From the NCBI RefSeq assembly GCF_001039355.2, contig NW_019775609.1, positions 119,208 through 183,207 of the forward strand: DNA of 64,000 nucleotides, written 5' to 3'. Both the position numbers and the translations under genes were made by a program. Of the stretch, positions 53,069 to 64,000 are shown in pieces. How positions within the stretch are numbered: position 1 is the first letter of the stretch; each line of letters begins with the position of its first letter. The DNA is from Lingula anatina. Lineage: Eukaryota; Brachiopoda; Lingulata; Lingulida; Lingulidae. Below the pieces are notes generated by a model, which had not been told where the DNA came from, searched no databases, and saw only the letters and a program-made list of their open reading frames with translations.

Positions 53069-53905
53069 AATAAAATAGTTTTAAGGGCACGGATGATGAA
53101 AGGAAGGTGTAATTTATAGGGGAATTCTCAAGCTGAAGCAATACCCTCTGTGCGTGATATCTATTGGTTTTCTGCAATAGTGATAATAATTATTATTGTA
53201 CATTTAGTTTTACTTATAATAGATGCATAGCTTTTGTACATGAATTGTCCTGTAATTTCAATGTGTACATAGCTACTATTACATTCGCTATTCACCATAA
53301 TCATTTCGCACTGCTATGATGTACTTTAATAAAAAAAACAGGTTTTGTTTACAAATACATTTGTCTGTCATTAAACTGCGTCACTTTTCTTCAGTGATTT
53401 TTAAATATATGATATTAAAATATCACGACCATTTATGTCCAGTGCGACGTCATCCCGTTCCCCTAAACAAAAATATCGAGTCTCGTTTGTTTACCTATTT
53501 TTTCACTCAAGAAAAGACTTGTTTATTTTCAGACATCCCCATTGTCCGGTGTTAGTTTGTCAAAATGATGTAATATAACAAAAGAAAAATCTTTTATCCG
53601 ATGTAGTCTGGGTGTTGCTTCTTATGATCATGCATGGAAATAATAATTACCTTTATCTCTTGATGCATTCCTTTATATAAACGCATATGCGAACATTATT
53701 TTAAAAAATTGCAATTATTGGAAATTTAATCGGATACAATTATACACAGCGACGTGAAAAAGTGATGTTATTATTTTTTGTGATATATATTCATTTATTA
53801 ATTTATTCGATTTTCATTTTATTTTTTCATTGTAAATTGGCAAGAAATACTGCGCGCTTTAAAATCCACTCTGAAGACAGTTAACAATTTTAGATGGGAT
53901 AGCTG

Positions 53906-53941
<36 letters not shown>

Positions 53942-54227
53942 CAAATTGTTGCTGTGAAATAAGCCTCCTGCTTCATCTTCTCATTGCAGGAAAGATACAG
54001 TCAAACGACAGGCGCAGCATCCCAGAAACCACATCGCTGTTGCTTCATCGAGAGAAGAGTGAATCAACGACAATCTGCACAAAAATAGTAGAACCTCGTA
54101 AGAACACGCGTGCTTAAAAGAAAACTATCCAGCATAAGCAAACCGATTCCGGATCACTTCGGAAATCGACACTGAAGTCTCAAAAAAGGTCAACCTGGGA
54201 ACTCAAAAGTTCGACACAAGTTTCATC

Positions 54228-55313
54228 ATGAATACCACAACTGCTTCTGTGGGCTTCGACCTCGCCAGCTTGTATCCCGGCCTGTCCCCACAGGAGCTCT
54301 GCTGGGTGTATCAAGGAAAATGCTGGTGTGCCACAATGTACGTCCTGACCATCTTTGGATTCGTGGGGAGCCTCCTAACCTTCATCGTTGTCCTCCGCAG
54401 TGAGCGTCTCCGCTCGAGGTCCACATTCGTCTACCTGTTGTTCTTGGCGGCAGTTGACGAGTTCGTGCTATTGTACCTCTCAGGGGAGTGCCTGAACTTT
54501 CACCTGAGCCCCCCTTCAACTGATCATGTCTGCACGATCGATTCTGTAGGGCATGTTGTGAGTGACACGCTCGTGTATCTGTCCGTGATTTACGTGACGG
54601 CAGTGACGGTTGAGAGACTGATCATTGTGAAATGGCCGTTGAAGGCTGCATATCTGTGCCGAAGACGGACGGCCATCGTAGCGTGTATCGTGACCGCTTT
54701 TGTCGTCTTGGCCTTCAACGGCTTCAACTTATCTATGTGCTACGTCGGGGTAGAAACGAAACTCTCTGTCATAACAGCCGGCAATTACATGTTCATAATC
54801 ATACACGTCATCTTGTGTTTGACGATCGCTGTTTTAACGGCCATCATCATCTTCCAACTGTCGCGCTCCAGCGCTAGACGTCGGCAGATGTCGACGACGA
54901 CACCAGCAGCGAGTGCAAGTTCAGGATCAACAAGGGAATCATTCGCCCAGAAAACCCACGTTTTGCTCCTGACCACGCCCATTTCTTTCACCATTTTGAC
55001 GTGGCCGAAATATGGTTTTGACATCTGGTTGACGACGATAGAGTTGCAGGGGTATTCATTTGATGAAGATATACCGATGATTTATAACGTTGTCAGAGAA
55101 GCCTTATTTTTGTTGAGTAAAGTAAACCATTGTATTAACTTTTACCTCTATGTCGCCTCTGCACGTGTTTTCAGAAACGAAATAAGACGCGCGTTTTGCA
55201 GACAACGGGAGGGCAGTGCTGCGGCGACGCCTGGATTGACAAAAACGAATCCACATCCAAATAACTTTCACGGTAGTAGATCAAGCGTGCTTACTGAATC
55301 AACTTGTATCTGA
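54228..55313 (+). CDS. Class A orphan GPCR, tandem copy 3
   Basis: 361 residues, same architecture as copy 2. It has the TM2 aspartate at 76, cysteines at 102 and 171, ERL at 129-131 and NFYLY at 304-308. It differs most from the others at the top of TM3 (SVGHVVSDTL), in loop 2 (ETKLSVITAGN) and in loop 3 (TIELQGYSFDED), positions that line ligand pockets in class A receptors. The leader exon begins at 53990 after TTGCAG and lacks the upstream ORF of units 1 and 2. Polyadenylation signal AATAAA at 55633. Confidence 0.87.
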   Translation: MNTTTASVGFDLASLYPGLSPQELCWVYQGKCWCATMYVLTIFGFVGSLLTFIVVLRSERLRSRSTFVYLLFLAAVDEFVLLYLSGECLNFHLSPPSTDHVCTIDSVGHVVSDTLVYLSVIYVTAVTVERLIIVKWPLKAAYLCRRRTAIVACIVTAFVVLAFNGFNLSMCYVGVETKLSVITAGNYMFIIIHVILCLTIAVLTAIIIFQLSRSSARRRQMSTTTPAASASSGSTRESFAQKTHVLLLTTPISFTILTWPKYGFDIWLTTIELQGYSFDEDIPMIYNVVREALFLLSKVNHCINFYLYVASARVFRNEIRRAFCRQREGSAAATPGLTKTNPHPNNFHGSRSSVLTESTCI

Positions 55314-57090
55314 ATCGCCAATGCTGTTAAAGATAATTTAGATAGAAGTGGGTCATGAACACATAAACGCGACATACCAAAAAAGAGGCCGGGGCCAGAG
55401 TTCGTGCAAGTGGAACGTTTTAAATTAAAGAAAGTGTAGTCGTGCTGTAGATGCAAGGACACACATTTCAATCAAAACCTTATTATGAATATACTGTAAG
55501 CATTTTAAGTTTTTATGTTTTGTTTTTTGCATGTTCCGATACGTGAATTTCCGCGTAAAAGGCTGGTTACATTCCAGTATCTCCTTGTTGTTTAATGTCA
55601 TATATGCCTACAGATCAACACAGCAAAGTGCAAATAAAGCTTTTTGGTCATTTAAATTAAGAATAATTGCATGCTGTTTTCTTTCTACGTAATAAGGAAC
55701 ATAATCTGTGGTTCTTGTCTTTGTTTATTTTTTTGTGGACATTTTTATGGTCTACTCTTATCTTTTTATCCTGTACTTCCTAAGTGTATACGAATGTTAA
55801 GCATTCTGGAATTGGTTGAAAGTTAGAAGAACGTTTTTAGTGAACCGTTCCTTTTTAGTTATACGCGTTTTTTGCATTGATTTATTACAAATGCTATATA
55901 TATTGTTTTTTATTTATGGTCTTGTGGATTTTTGCTCTTGTTTGCAAGTAATCGAAATGTATTTGGCTTTGAAGTGTTTTATTGGTATTAAACAAAATGA
56001 CTCTCAATAATGCGATAATTGAACTTTTGACGTGCAGAACAAATGCGAGAAAATTGTGACAAATATATTACGTCCTGTAGTTAAATGCGGTTTACTGTCA
56101 AGTAATTTACTCGCACCTGCAATAGCAATTATTTGAATGAAGTCATTTGTCTCTACACAACTGTGTGAAATATACGTTTAATTTGAAGCGGTATAATGGC
56201 ATGCGATCGAAATGACGGCAAAATTGCTCATCCTTGTGTAAATCAAGGGACATAGATAACGAGCTGTTGCCCCCCCTCCCTCCTCACAAGTTTTATTAGG
56301 AAAACACCGCATTTTTAATCTTTAAATCTACAAAGCTGTAGCCTTTTCCTTTTTCCACTCCATCGAAAGTGCGTTGCTTTTCCTTCAGTCAGCGTTTAGT
56401 TGACAAAGACACTGCTTACACGAATTGTGGGTCTTCAACAGCTGCCCCCCCCCCCTCCATCAGTCATTTTAATTAGCCTACAGACATGAAATATTCTCTT
56501 TCAAAAGGGAGAGAGAACTACATCAGAATAAGTGTCAACTGAAATGCAGGTGTAATGTTAGTAATTGACAGCCACAAGTGAATAAGGAGCGGGAGTGTTT
56601 TGTAGAGTAACTGAGTTAATTGACATGCTCTTGTGATACTTATACAACTGTGTATAATGTAAACGGAGAGAAGGTCGCTAGAGATTGTGTGAGGTAATGG
56701 TAGAGATGGAGAGAAAGCGGCGCGGGAACTAACTGTAAAGTCTTTCATAAATAATATGAAAGCTTATAACAGAGTTGTATTTACTACCTCACGTAACAGC
56801 AAAAGACAAATACAACTTTGTCACACTCGTAAAGCTGTACCAACAAACTCTGTTCACTGACATGGACCTTGCTGTTTTAATAGAACCATTGGGCAAACAT
56901 CAATCTAATAACTTAAAATGAGACCTAAATTGCGACACATAGAGATATTTTCACTAGATATTCACTAATATTTCACCGGTTGATAACCTGCGGATATGTA
57001 TTTCTTCACTGCGAGATCCACCAAAAATTTGCACAGAATTTTTGCAGAGATGACGTCATTACCGAGCTGGCCTCTGGTTGTGACTAAGGA

Positions 57091-57347
57091 AGGGCCCATT
57101 CCCAAGAAAATGTCGTTCTACGTAGATCGATCCAACTCTGCGGGGGCTCTCTCGGACTGCAATCAAATTAACGGATTAACACGTCTCCTCTTTTTTCTAA
57201 GGTAATCGTATAACCACCAGATGTCTCTGCATTCTACCCAACGTCAGGAGGTGTGTTAATCAGTGCTCCTGACTGCATTCAGCGCAGGAGTCCCTGCAGA
57301 GTTGGACGGATCTAGCCAGAACGATAGTATCATTGGGAATGTGCCCT
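57091..57347. mobile_element. MITE, family A (duplicated with the unit)
   Basis: Same element and same AAGGA target duplication (57086-57090 and 57348-57352) as 48125-48381. Confidence 0.75.
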
Positions 57348-58029
57348 AAGGAGTAACCATCGTAACCCGGTACTGTTATTAGTGTCATTAGGATATTAAA
57401 TACGGGGGCCTGGATACAGGCTGCTGTCAACTAGACAATTTGACACCTGTTTAAACGTTGAAGTCAATCCAATATCAAATGTACAATGGAGGCGTGTAAA
57501 GACATGATTGACAATCGAGGAGAAGTCGACAAGAGGCGGATCAATAGATGGCAGCACCTTCATAACTCGAGCTTCAGGTTATTCAAGGCGCCCTCGAAAA
57601 AATGCGGTTATTAATCGATCCAGGACAACCGAATAGATTTAATCATTGGTTTGAATATCGTGTTTCGTTCCTAAATATAAACTTAACGTCATATTGCGTG
57701 ATTTTTCATTATTTTATGGAATCGTTTTTGAAAAACAAGTTTTCAAATCTTCAAACAACTTGTTTTACCATTTTTCTCAGTCCAAAATTGGCAGCATTTC
57801 AACTGTTCCTTTGTCCCATTTCCTGCTACTCTCTCTCCCCCCTTCTTGACTGATATAGATAATTCGACCATTTATACATTAATAACAAGCGAGTCAAATC
57901 CCTCATTAAGCCAAGACGTAATACTAAATCCACGTATCACTCAAGGGCTTTCCGGTTTAGACAGATTTTATTCACTCACCTGTCTACTGCATGTTAATTG
58001 TATGGTTTGGTGCATTCTGACGAATGAGA

Positions 58030-58212
58030 TGTAAAGCACATTTGGAACAGCGGACTCACATAACCGCGGATCAACCGATATACCGAAGATTTGAATGCTT
58101 GTTGTGTAGGGACCCGCGGGAATCTATTCATTACCTAAGCAGAAACTGCGCGGCTATTTTTAAAGCGGGTCGCCATATTTGATCCGCGGATCAGTTAGTC
58201 CGCTGTCCTGAA
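58030..58212. mobile_element. MITE, family B (duplicated with the unit)
   Basis: Counterpart of 49083-49271, with the inner left part altered. Confidence 0.6.
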
Positions 58213-58252
58213 TGCATACTGTATGGTTTGGTTCATTCTGAGTAGGGAGATT

Positions 58253-58484
58253 TCAGAACAGCTGATCCTCTGATCTTCTGATCCGTGGATCAAATATGGC
58301 GGACCCTACATGAAAGGAAGACCGCTAAATCCAGTAATGGTCTCTGCGTCTCCACACGCGCCGTCACTGCAGGGGAGGCAGGGAGACCATTGTGGGATTT
58401 AGCGGTCTTGCTTTCATGTATGGTCTGCCATATTTGATCCGCCTATCAGTAGATCCAATGATCATCTGTTCTGAGTGGGCTCTA
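58253..58484. mobile_element. Foldback element, family B ends, partly deleted
   Basis: Counterpart of 49307-49604; about 60 bp around the loop is missing, and the arms still pair. Confidence 0.65.
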
Positions 58485-59529
58485 AGAGTACCTGTCACCA
58501 CTAACACATTTGCATGGACCTTTTTTGTTTTTGGAAAACGGAATCGTTACAAGCAATAAAATTCCTTTTCTACGGATTCTCATATATTTATTTAAATAAA
58601 AACAAAATAAATTTTATATTCACTATGTATATATTAAATATTTGAGCATTTTGTCAGAATTTGGCTATGAAATTGCTGCGTGCAACGACCCTGCCTGATT
58701 AAAAGCTATGACAGAAGATGCATGTTTAAGAAATCTAATACTTATTCGACGAAATAAAATTATTAAACAAAGCGCTTTTAGCAAATTTATGCAATTTCCA
58801 AATGCCCGCTCTTTTGTATTATTTTGAATATTTCACAAAGAATAATATCAGAAGTAAAATAAGTCATTTTAACTAAATAAAACCACTCAGCAATTTTAAA
58901 GTAAAACTAGACAGCAAAGCCGGAAAATATACAGACACCATACAGGAAACAAGCTAGCAAAGCTGGCAAATGTGAAAAAAAAAATCACAGGTAAGCAATA
59001 ATTACCGTGAATGTTAACCGATCTTGCCGATTTTTAAAATCTACCTCCTCTTTACCAAACAAAGCCACTCAGTAAAAATGTATAACAAAATACGGTTTGG
59101 AAGTTATGTTGCGAACGTCATGTGTCAGACAGCGACAGCTCCGACAGACAGACCAATAAGAGTATAATCAGACACTTACAGTTTCTGTATATACCATAAA
59201 TAATGTTTGACAATTATGGTACGAACGGCACTAAAATATATGCTAATTTAAATAAAACAAAAAAGTGATGAAAAACATCCAGTGTCTGTTGATGAAATAC
59301 AATTCGATATCAGAAAAACAGACTTTACTTCTCAAATACATGTAATCGTTGCACTTAATACAACAGCATAAAAAAGGCAGTGACGTTAGTGATGACGTCA
59401 GCTTGTAGGCAGACACAGTCCATAAATAACATTAACCGGATCAAGCATGTAGGGATGAAAAAGTCGTGGAAATGCTCAACTTAGTTTCCTTTTCAAATAT
59501 ATATTACAATTAGTTTTAACCCTTAAGGA

Positions 59530-61488
59530 GCCTTTTAGTAGGGTGTTAGTTGATCGTGTAGGACTTTTTCCTAGAACTAGGTCAGAGAACCAGTATTTAC
59601 TTACCATAATGTGTACCTCCACTCGATTCCCTGAAGCTAAACCCCTAAGGACTATTAAGGCAAAGGCCATAGTCAAGACCCTTACTAAATCTTTCTGTTT
59701 TGTAGGCACACTCAAGGCTATTCAGTCAGATTAGGTTTCAAACTTTATGTCTGGGTTGTTTCAGGAGGTCATGCATGAATTAGGTATCAGGCAGTATAAG
59801 TCTTCTGCTTTCCACCCTGATGCACTTGAACGCTTTAATCAGACCCTAAAAAATACTAAAAAAAACATCATGTTGCCAGAATGAAAAAAACTGAAATGAA
59901 GGGATTCACTTTGTGCTGTCTGCTGCACGAGAAGCTGTTCGGGAGACCCTGTTCAACTAGTGTTTGGTCATACTGCCAGGGGACCATTGCAATTATTGAA
60001 AAAGAAATGGCTGACTGAGACTAGCGATGTTAATCCTTTAGACTGTCTCTCCTTTCAATGAAAGATTATTCAGCTTAAGAAAATCTCTAGAAATCTCTAA
60101 CAAAAATGAAAATATGGTATGATAAAGGAACAGAGAATTCAAACCAGGTGAAAAAGTTCTTGTATTTTTGCCTATCGATGGTCAACCTTTACAAGACAGG
60201 TATTTTGGTCTTTAGGAAATTAAAAGGACGATGAGTGATGTTAACTATGCAGTTAAGACACCATGTCGGCAAAAAGGAAACGAGTGTGTTATGTGAACAT
60301 GTTGGAAAAGTATTTTGATAAAAGTGACCGAAAGTTTGTAGAATCAGTTTCTATTGTGGCAAATATTAAGTCATGTACTGAAAATGAAAATGATGTAGAC
60401 ACATGTAAAAAGGATTTAAATCAAAGTGTCCATTTGGAGTACTCTGAAAACCTGAGAGATCTTGATGTAAAACACGAACATTTGACCATCCATCAAATCC
60501 AAAGCGGTACAACGATTGATTAATAACTATATTGCTATTTTCCCGGATGTTCCTAAAAAGACTAATGCTGACATCATTGTAGACTTTGCTTTGTCTGTCA
60601 AACAACATCCATACCGACAGCATCCATACCGATAAAGCTTCAGTATTTGCGAAAAGAGGTTCAGTATGTGCTTGAAAATGACATTATGGAACCAAGCAGT
60701 AATGATTGGAGTTCACCATGCATTTTTATACCAATGCCAGATGCAGTGCTAAATTTGTCAATAAATTTGACTTGCTAAAGGGTTACTGACTAGTAACCTT
60801 AATTGACAGAGCTAAAGTAATTTCAGCATTTGGGTCTCCTGTTGGACTGTAACAGTACAAATGTCACGTATTGTGAGTTATTCTTGTAGTATCGATGTTG
60901 CTTTGAGTTCCGTGAGTAATGTAATGAAATATATTTTAGAACCCAAACCGCGAGTTGTTTAATTTGTTAAGTATCTGCCGGTTAACTAGTGAGAGTACTT
61001 CTGGTAGGATACGAAAACGTAAGATGCCATTCTGGATGAAAAATTCACCAGGCACCTTACAACGAATGATTCACTCGCTTCTTCGTGATCTTAAAGCGTG
61101 AGAAGCCTACATTGATGATGTCATTATCTACGGTGACACTTGGAGGGAACCTCTGCGGATAATGCGTTCTTCGACATTTTGGTGAAAGTAAACCTCACAG
61201 TGAACCTTGCAAAAATTGACTTTTGTCATACTACTGTAGAGTATTTAGGTCATAAAGTAGGTCAGGGTTAAAATACACCTATCATGGCTACAGTTTAAGC
61301 CATCTCAAGTGTAAATGAATGTCATTTTACACCCCATTCTTATATACAGACCACAATTCTCTCATCTTTTAGCACAAAATGTCTAAAAAGAATCAGACTG
61401 AAAAGATTGAGTTTGTTGTTACAAGAATATGATATTGTTATTAAACACATTAGGGGCAAAGGCAATGTCATAGCAGATGCTCTAGCAA

Positions 61489-61490
<2 letters not shown>
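59530..61490 (+). mobile_element. Ty3/gypsy retrotransposon remnant with integrase before reverse transcriptase
   Basis: All blocks are on the plus strand in this order: integrase core (59540-59850; RTRSENQYLLTIMCTSTRFP, IQSD and a HPD..LERFNQ block carrying the acidic residues), a post-integrase segment with CYVNMLEKYF (60286-60315), the start of reverse transcriptase (60640-60750; ENDIMEPSSNDWSSPCIF), its catalytic part YIDDVI (61110-61130) and the RNase H end (61440-61490; HIRGKGNVIADALAR). Stops and frameshifts break it. No long terminal repeats identified. Ordinary Ty3/gypsy elements have integrase last; integrase first is the Gmr1-type order. Confidence 0.7.
60263..60523 (+). pseudogene. 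Open frame in the gypsy remnant, post-integrase linker
   Basis: 86-residue open frame between integrase and reverse transcriptase, beginning MSAKRKRVCYVNMLEKYF, the motif that normally ends the integrase region in gypsy polyproteins. The next reverse-transcriptase block follows within about 130 bp, in another frame. Confidence 0.5.

Positions 61491-61547
<57 letters not shown>
61491..61547. repeat. (AT)n microsatellite
   Basis: Uninterrupted AT run immediately after the RNase H remnant; the counterpart near 51123 is only a few units long. Confidence 0.95.
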
Positions 61548-61549
<2 letters not shown>

Positions 61550-61689
61550 TAACAAGATAATGACAATTTGAGATATGTTTATCTTTGTAAAATTATATTT
61601 GTTTGGTTGATTTTGTTAAGTTAATAAATTGTTAAATTCTAAATTGTGTTATTGATTTTCACTGGCGTCAGGGGGTACTCTGAACGGCA

Positions 61690-62139
61690 ACATTATATGC
61701 ATTATGTATATACTAAGGGAAACCTCACCTTACTAGAATTGTAGGTTGCAGATTATTATTTAGTACTAAATTCATGCTCAAACTACCTCCAGATAAATGA
61801 GTGGCAGGAATAGCACTGCATCGAATGTATGTGAGAGTAACTCTCGCCTATTCCAACTCCGACAGTGAACGAAGATGGACTGATTGAGTTGAGAGTGCAC
61901 GAAAACGACTTTGGACAATTTGATTCTAGTAGTCGATTTCACGGAGAAATTTGAAAGAGAAGTAACTTTATGATAACTTACATATATCAGAATGGATTTG
62001 GTGTGCGCTGTCTAATTTGATTCAACACAAAATATTTTTCCAAAATATTATTGACAGCAACTTAGAAGAGCCATTAAAGTCGTATATATTATTCGCTGCA
62101 GCTTCCGAAGAAGATTCGTGACAGTGAAGCGTATTTCTG
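61690..62139 (+). promoter_or_regulatory. Unit 4 promoter and 5' untranslated exon
   Basis: Aligns closely with 51295-51729, including the final GTATTTCTG. The donor is GTAGGT (from 62140) in place of GTATGT and should still be usable. No receptor coding exon follows inside the window; from the unit 3 spacing it would lie about 1 kb past the right edge. Confidence 0.5.
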
Positions 62140-62792
62140 GTAGGTAAAAGGTAAAAAATTATGTCTCAATATACAGAAAAAAGTACAGTATCCATTTTCG
62201 GTTTTCTCTCTCTCTCTCTCTCCCTTTGTCTTTTCCGTTAAAAGACTGTAAAATGCCAGAAGTAACGCCCAAACCACATCTGACAAAAGATTTCGTTTTT
62301 TATTTTGTTATATTACATCATTTTGACAAACCTATGGCAGGAAATGGGGATGTTTACAAATGATGAACAAGTCTATTGTTGAGTGAAAAAATAGGCAAAC
62401 AAACTAGACTCCCCATTTTTGTTTTAGGCAACGGGATGACGTTACTGGACAGGAATGGAAACACCGAAAATAGTGCCATATTGTAAAGACAAATAAATGT
62501 ATTTGTAAATAAAACATGTTTTTATATCATAGCAGTGCGCAATGATTATGGTGAATAGAGAATGTAGTAGTTTTGTACACATTGAAATAACAGGACAATT
62601 TTATGTACAAAAGTTATGCATCAATTAAACGCAAAACTAACTATAAGATAATTATAATTATCAGTATTACATAAAAACATTAGCCGTATGGCAGTGTGCC
62701 AAATGAGTCTATTTGAATGACACGTTTAGTGTACACAACACGATAAACTTTATCTTCTCTTTAAGAGAGTAGTTTAGTATGATCGGATCTTT

Positions 62793-63020
62793 TTAATATC
62801 TTTCACAAAACTTTTCAAAAGAATGATCGCGGATGTGATCAAAACATTTATTACATTTTGTACAGTAGTATGCTCTACCCATGAAAGCTGCTTCAGAAGT
62901 TATGACGTCATAATGCCCCTTATGATGAAATAAAAGCAATTCTTTCAATTCTAGTCGTCCTTTAGGTATTAAACCCATAAAGGAATCGCCTGAGAACACA
63001 AATATTTGATAATCACTCAA
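62793..63020 (-). pseudogene. Maverick/Polinton-polymerase-like fragment, better copy
   Basis: A 75-residue open frame with GRLELKELLLFHHKG, HYDVITS and YYCTKCNKCF..H blocks, interpreted as part of the region ahead of the polymerase domain in protein-primed B-family polymerases of these elements. No polymerase active-site motifs are present. It lies between the inverted arms. Function lost. Confidence 0.45.
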
Positions 63021-63538
63021 GTTTGACTGAAACTTTTTTTAAATTTCTGGGATACCACAGGGACCTAACGACACACCAGCACTTCTATGCAGGTCTCGAG
63101 CGCGTCCTAATTGTTCGAGACAACGGTGATCGATGAGTGTTTTTTATTTAAGATCGTTATTTACTTAAGCCAAAGCAACAACAAGTGCTCGAGCTAAACA
63201 TATTTGATCCCCTAGCCCATTGAATGATCAAGCACATCGCATGGAGAAAACTCTGCATCCCCACTGAGCCTCGTTTTAATGTAGCTCCTCGGGGCATACT
63301 GACGTGACAAACAGTCAAAATCATAGAGGCATAAAGAATTAACTCTTGAGATTGTAGAACTCTCATCAATTCGTTCAGAAAGAGCAGTAAATTCAGATAC
63401 CTTCGTGAACGATATCTGATATGGGATAGTCTAATGTGTCAAATTGTTAAAAAATTGTCAAACTGACCAAACCATGACGAAGCACACCTTGAACCATGTC
63501 ATTAATAAAACTTTGAATAAAAGTTCACAAAAAAAAAA

Positions 63539-63575
<37 letters not shown>

Positions 63576-63651
63576 GAATCAAGACTACGATTTTCTAAAT
63601 GTGAGAATGTGAGCTGACAGTCCGTGTTTACTGTCGAAATTTTTTCATCCG

Positions 63652-63875
63652 TTTACTCGACGCGGATTATGAAATCTTCTATATTCCATCCCATGATTCC
63701 CATCCCTGGCTCACTTTCGACTTTCTCTACGATATTCGCCAAATGTTCATCAGTTACATTCGAACCATCCCATAAATCATCAACGCTCTCAAGCTCCGCA
63801 TTCACTAAGTCGCCCTAATCACAAATCACTCGTCTTCCCACAAATTAGTAATGAACCCATCAGACTTTGTGTCAC
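63652..63875 (-). pseudogene. Damaged counterpart of the acidic open frame
   Basis: Aligns with 52856-53068, with small indels that break the frame. Confidence 0.35.
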
Positions 63876-64000
63876 CCACAATAAAATAGTTTTCAGGACA
63901 CGGATAATGAAAGGAGGAGGTAATTTATAGAGGAATTCTCAAGCTGAAGCAATACCCTCTGTGCACGATATCTATTGATTTTCTGCAATACCGATAATCA

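Larger units (their letters stand above)
51880..53622. mobile_element. Inverted-repeat element in receptor unit 3 intron
   Basis: The arms 51880-52140 and 53320-53622 are reverse complements, with an insertion in the right arm (shared ACATCTGAC/GTCAGA-type pairs, TTATATTACATCATTTTGAC with its complement, CAACGGGATGACG with CGTCATCCCGTT). The core has minus-strand coding remnants (52150-52400 and 52856-53068). An N at 52473 inside a C run marks missing sequence; the unit 4 copy has about 180 bp there. Confidence 0.6.
55314..59400. repeat. Segmental duplication, unit 3 3' flank
   Basis: Counterpart of 46213-50545 in the same order and orientation. It contains the same MITE insertions at the same positions, so those insertions predate the duplication. 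No independent gene seen. Confidence 0.85.
62255..64000. mobile_element. Inverted-repeat element in receptor unit 4 intron, cut by window end
   Basis: Counterpart of 51880-53622. It begins with the same left arm, then (62520-62680) carries a stretch that is the reverse complement of 53170-53320 in unit 3, so here the left inverted arm is longer than in unit 3. It continues with the same core. An (AAT)n run lies at 63540-63575. Confidence 0.6.

Noticed and set aside
38574-55024. Matching minus-strand frames of about 79 codons in all three receptors
   Set aside because: Their conservation follows from that of the receptor coding sequence on the other strand; they contain no independent signal.
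48030-57205. Pair of similar frames (48030-48293 and 56996-57205) starting MYFFTARSTKNLHRIF
   Set aside because: They agree only because the block is duplicated; they run into a MITE and show no sign of codon constraint.
1-64000. tRNA, rRNA or other structured RNA genes
   Set aside because: I looked for B-box-like GGTTCGA contexts and tRNA arms on both strands and found none that fold convincingly.

Overview
The window is nuclear DNA of an animal: genes carry GT-AG introns, the background is AT-rich with many microsatellites, and repeats fill more than half of it. The mix of genes (a derived TALE-class homeobox gene of the kind known to be expanded in spiralians, an expanded rhodopsin-class receptor family, decayed DNA transposons and Ty3/gypsy pieces) fits a lophotrochozoan, probably a mollusc. 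That assignment is an inference.

Layout. 1-8250 is repeat-rich: a Tc1-like remnant, several miniature inverted-repeat elements (MITEs), a foldback element, and one possible orphan exon near 4.8-4.9 kb. 8257-22579 (minus) is a complete 12-exon epsilon-tubulin gene (TUBE1). Two plus-strand genes are nested in its introns: a two-exon gene for a protein with two TALE homeodomains (12582-14529) and a RING/proline-rich/NHL protein (17478-18986). 26742-32564 (plus) is a complete seven-exon DNAJC27 (RBJ) gene, head-to-head with TUBE1.

The segment holding the first five TUBE1 exons, the shared promoter and DNAJC27 exon 1 occurs twice (19450-23663 and 23727-about 27145), joined at a homopolymer run followed by a single N. 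This looks like two haplotypes left side by side by the assembly. The copies differ by point changes and by two insertions, one of them a clean MITE insertion.

33.6-64 kb is a tandem array of receptor units. Each has a 5' untranslated exon ending in a conserved splice donor, an intron, and an intronless class A GPCR coding exon (38017-39078, 45127-46212, 54228-55313). A fourth first exon at 61.7-62.1 kb predicts another receptor just beyond the window. Large flanking blocks are duplicated with the units (46.2-50.5 kb matches 55.3-59.4 kb) and hold MITEs, a Ty3/gypsy remnant whose integrase lies upstream of reverse transcriptase, and an inverted-repeat element with a fragment resembling Maverick/Polinton polymerase.

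Functionally, TUBE1 (triplet centrioles) and DNAJC27 (a RAS-like GTPase with a J domain, common in ciliated lineages) share one intergenic region with a near-consensus RFX X-box, suggesting ciliary co-regulation. The double-TALE gene is preceded by a striking cluster of TGACA/TGTCA motifs, the core sequence bound by TALE proteins.
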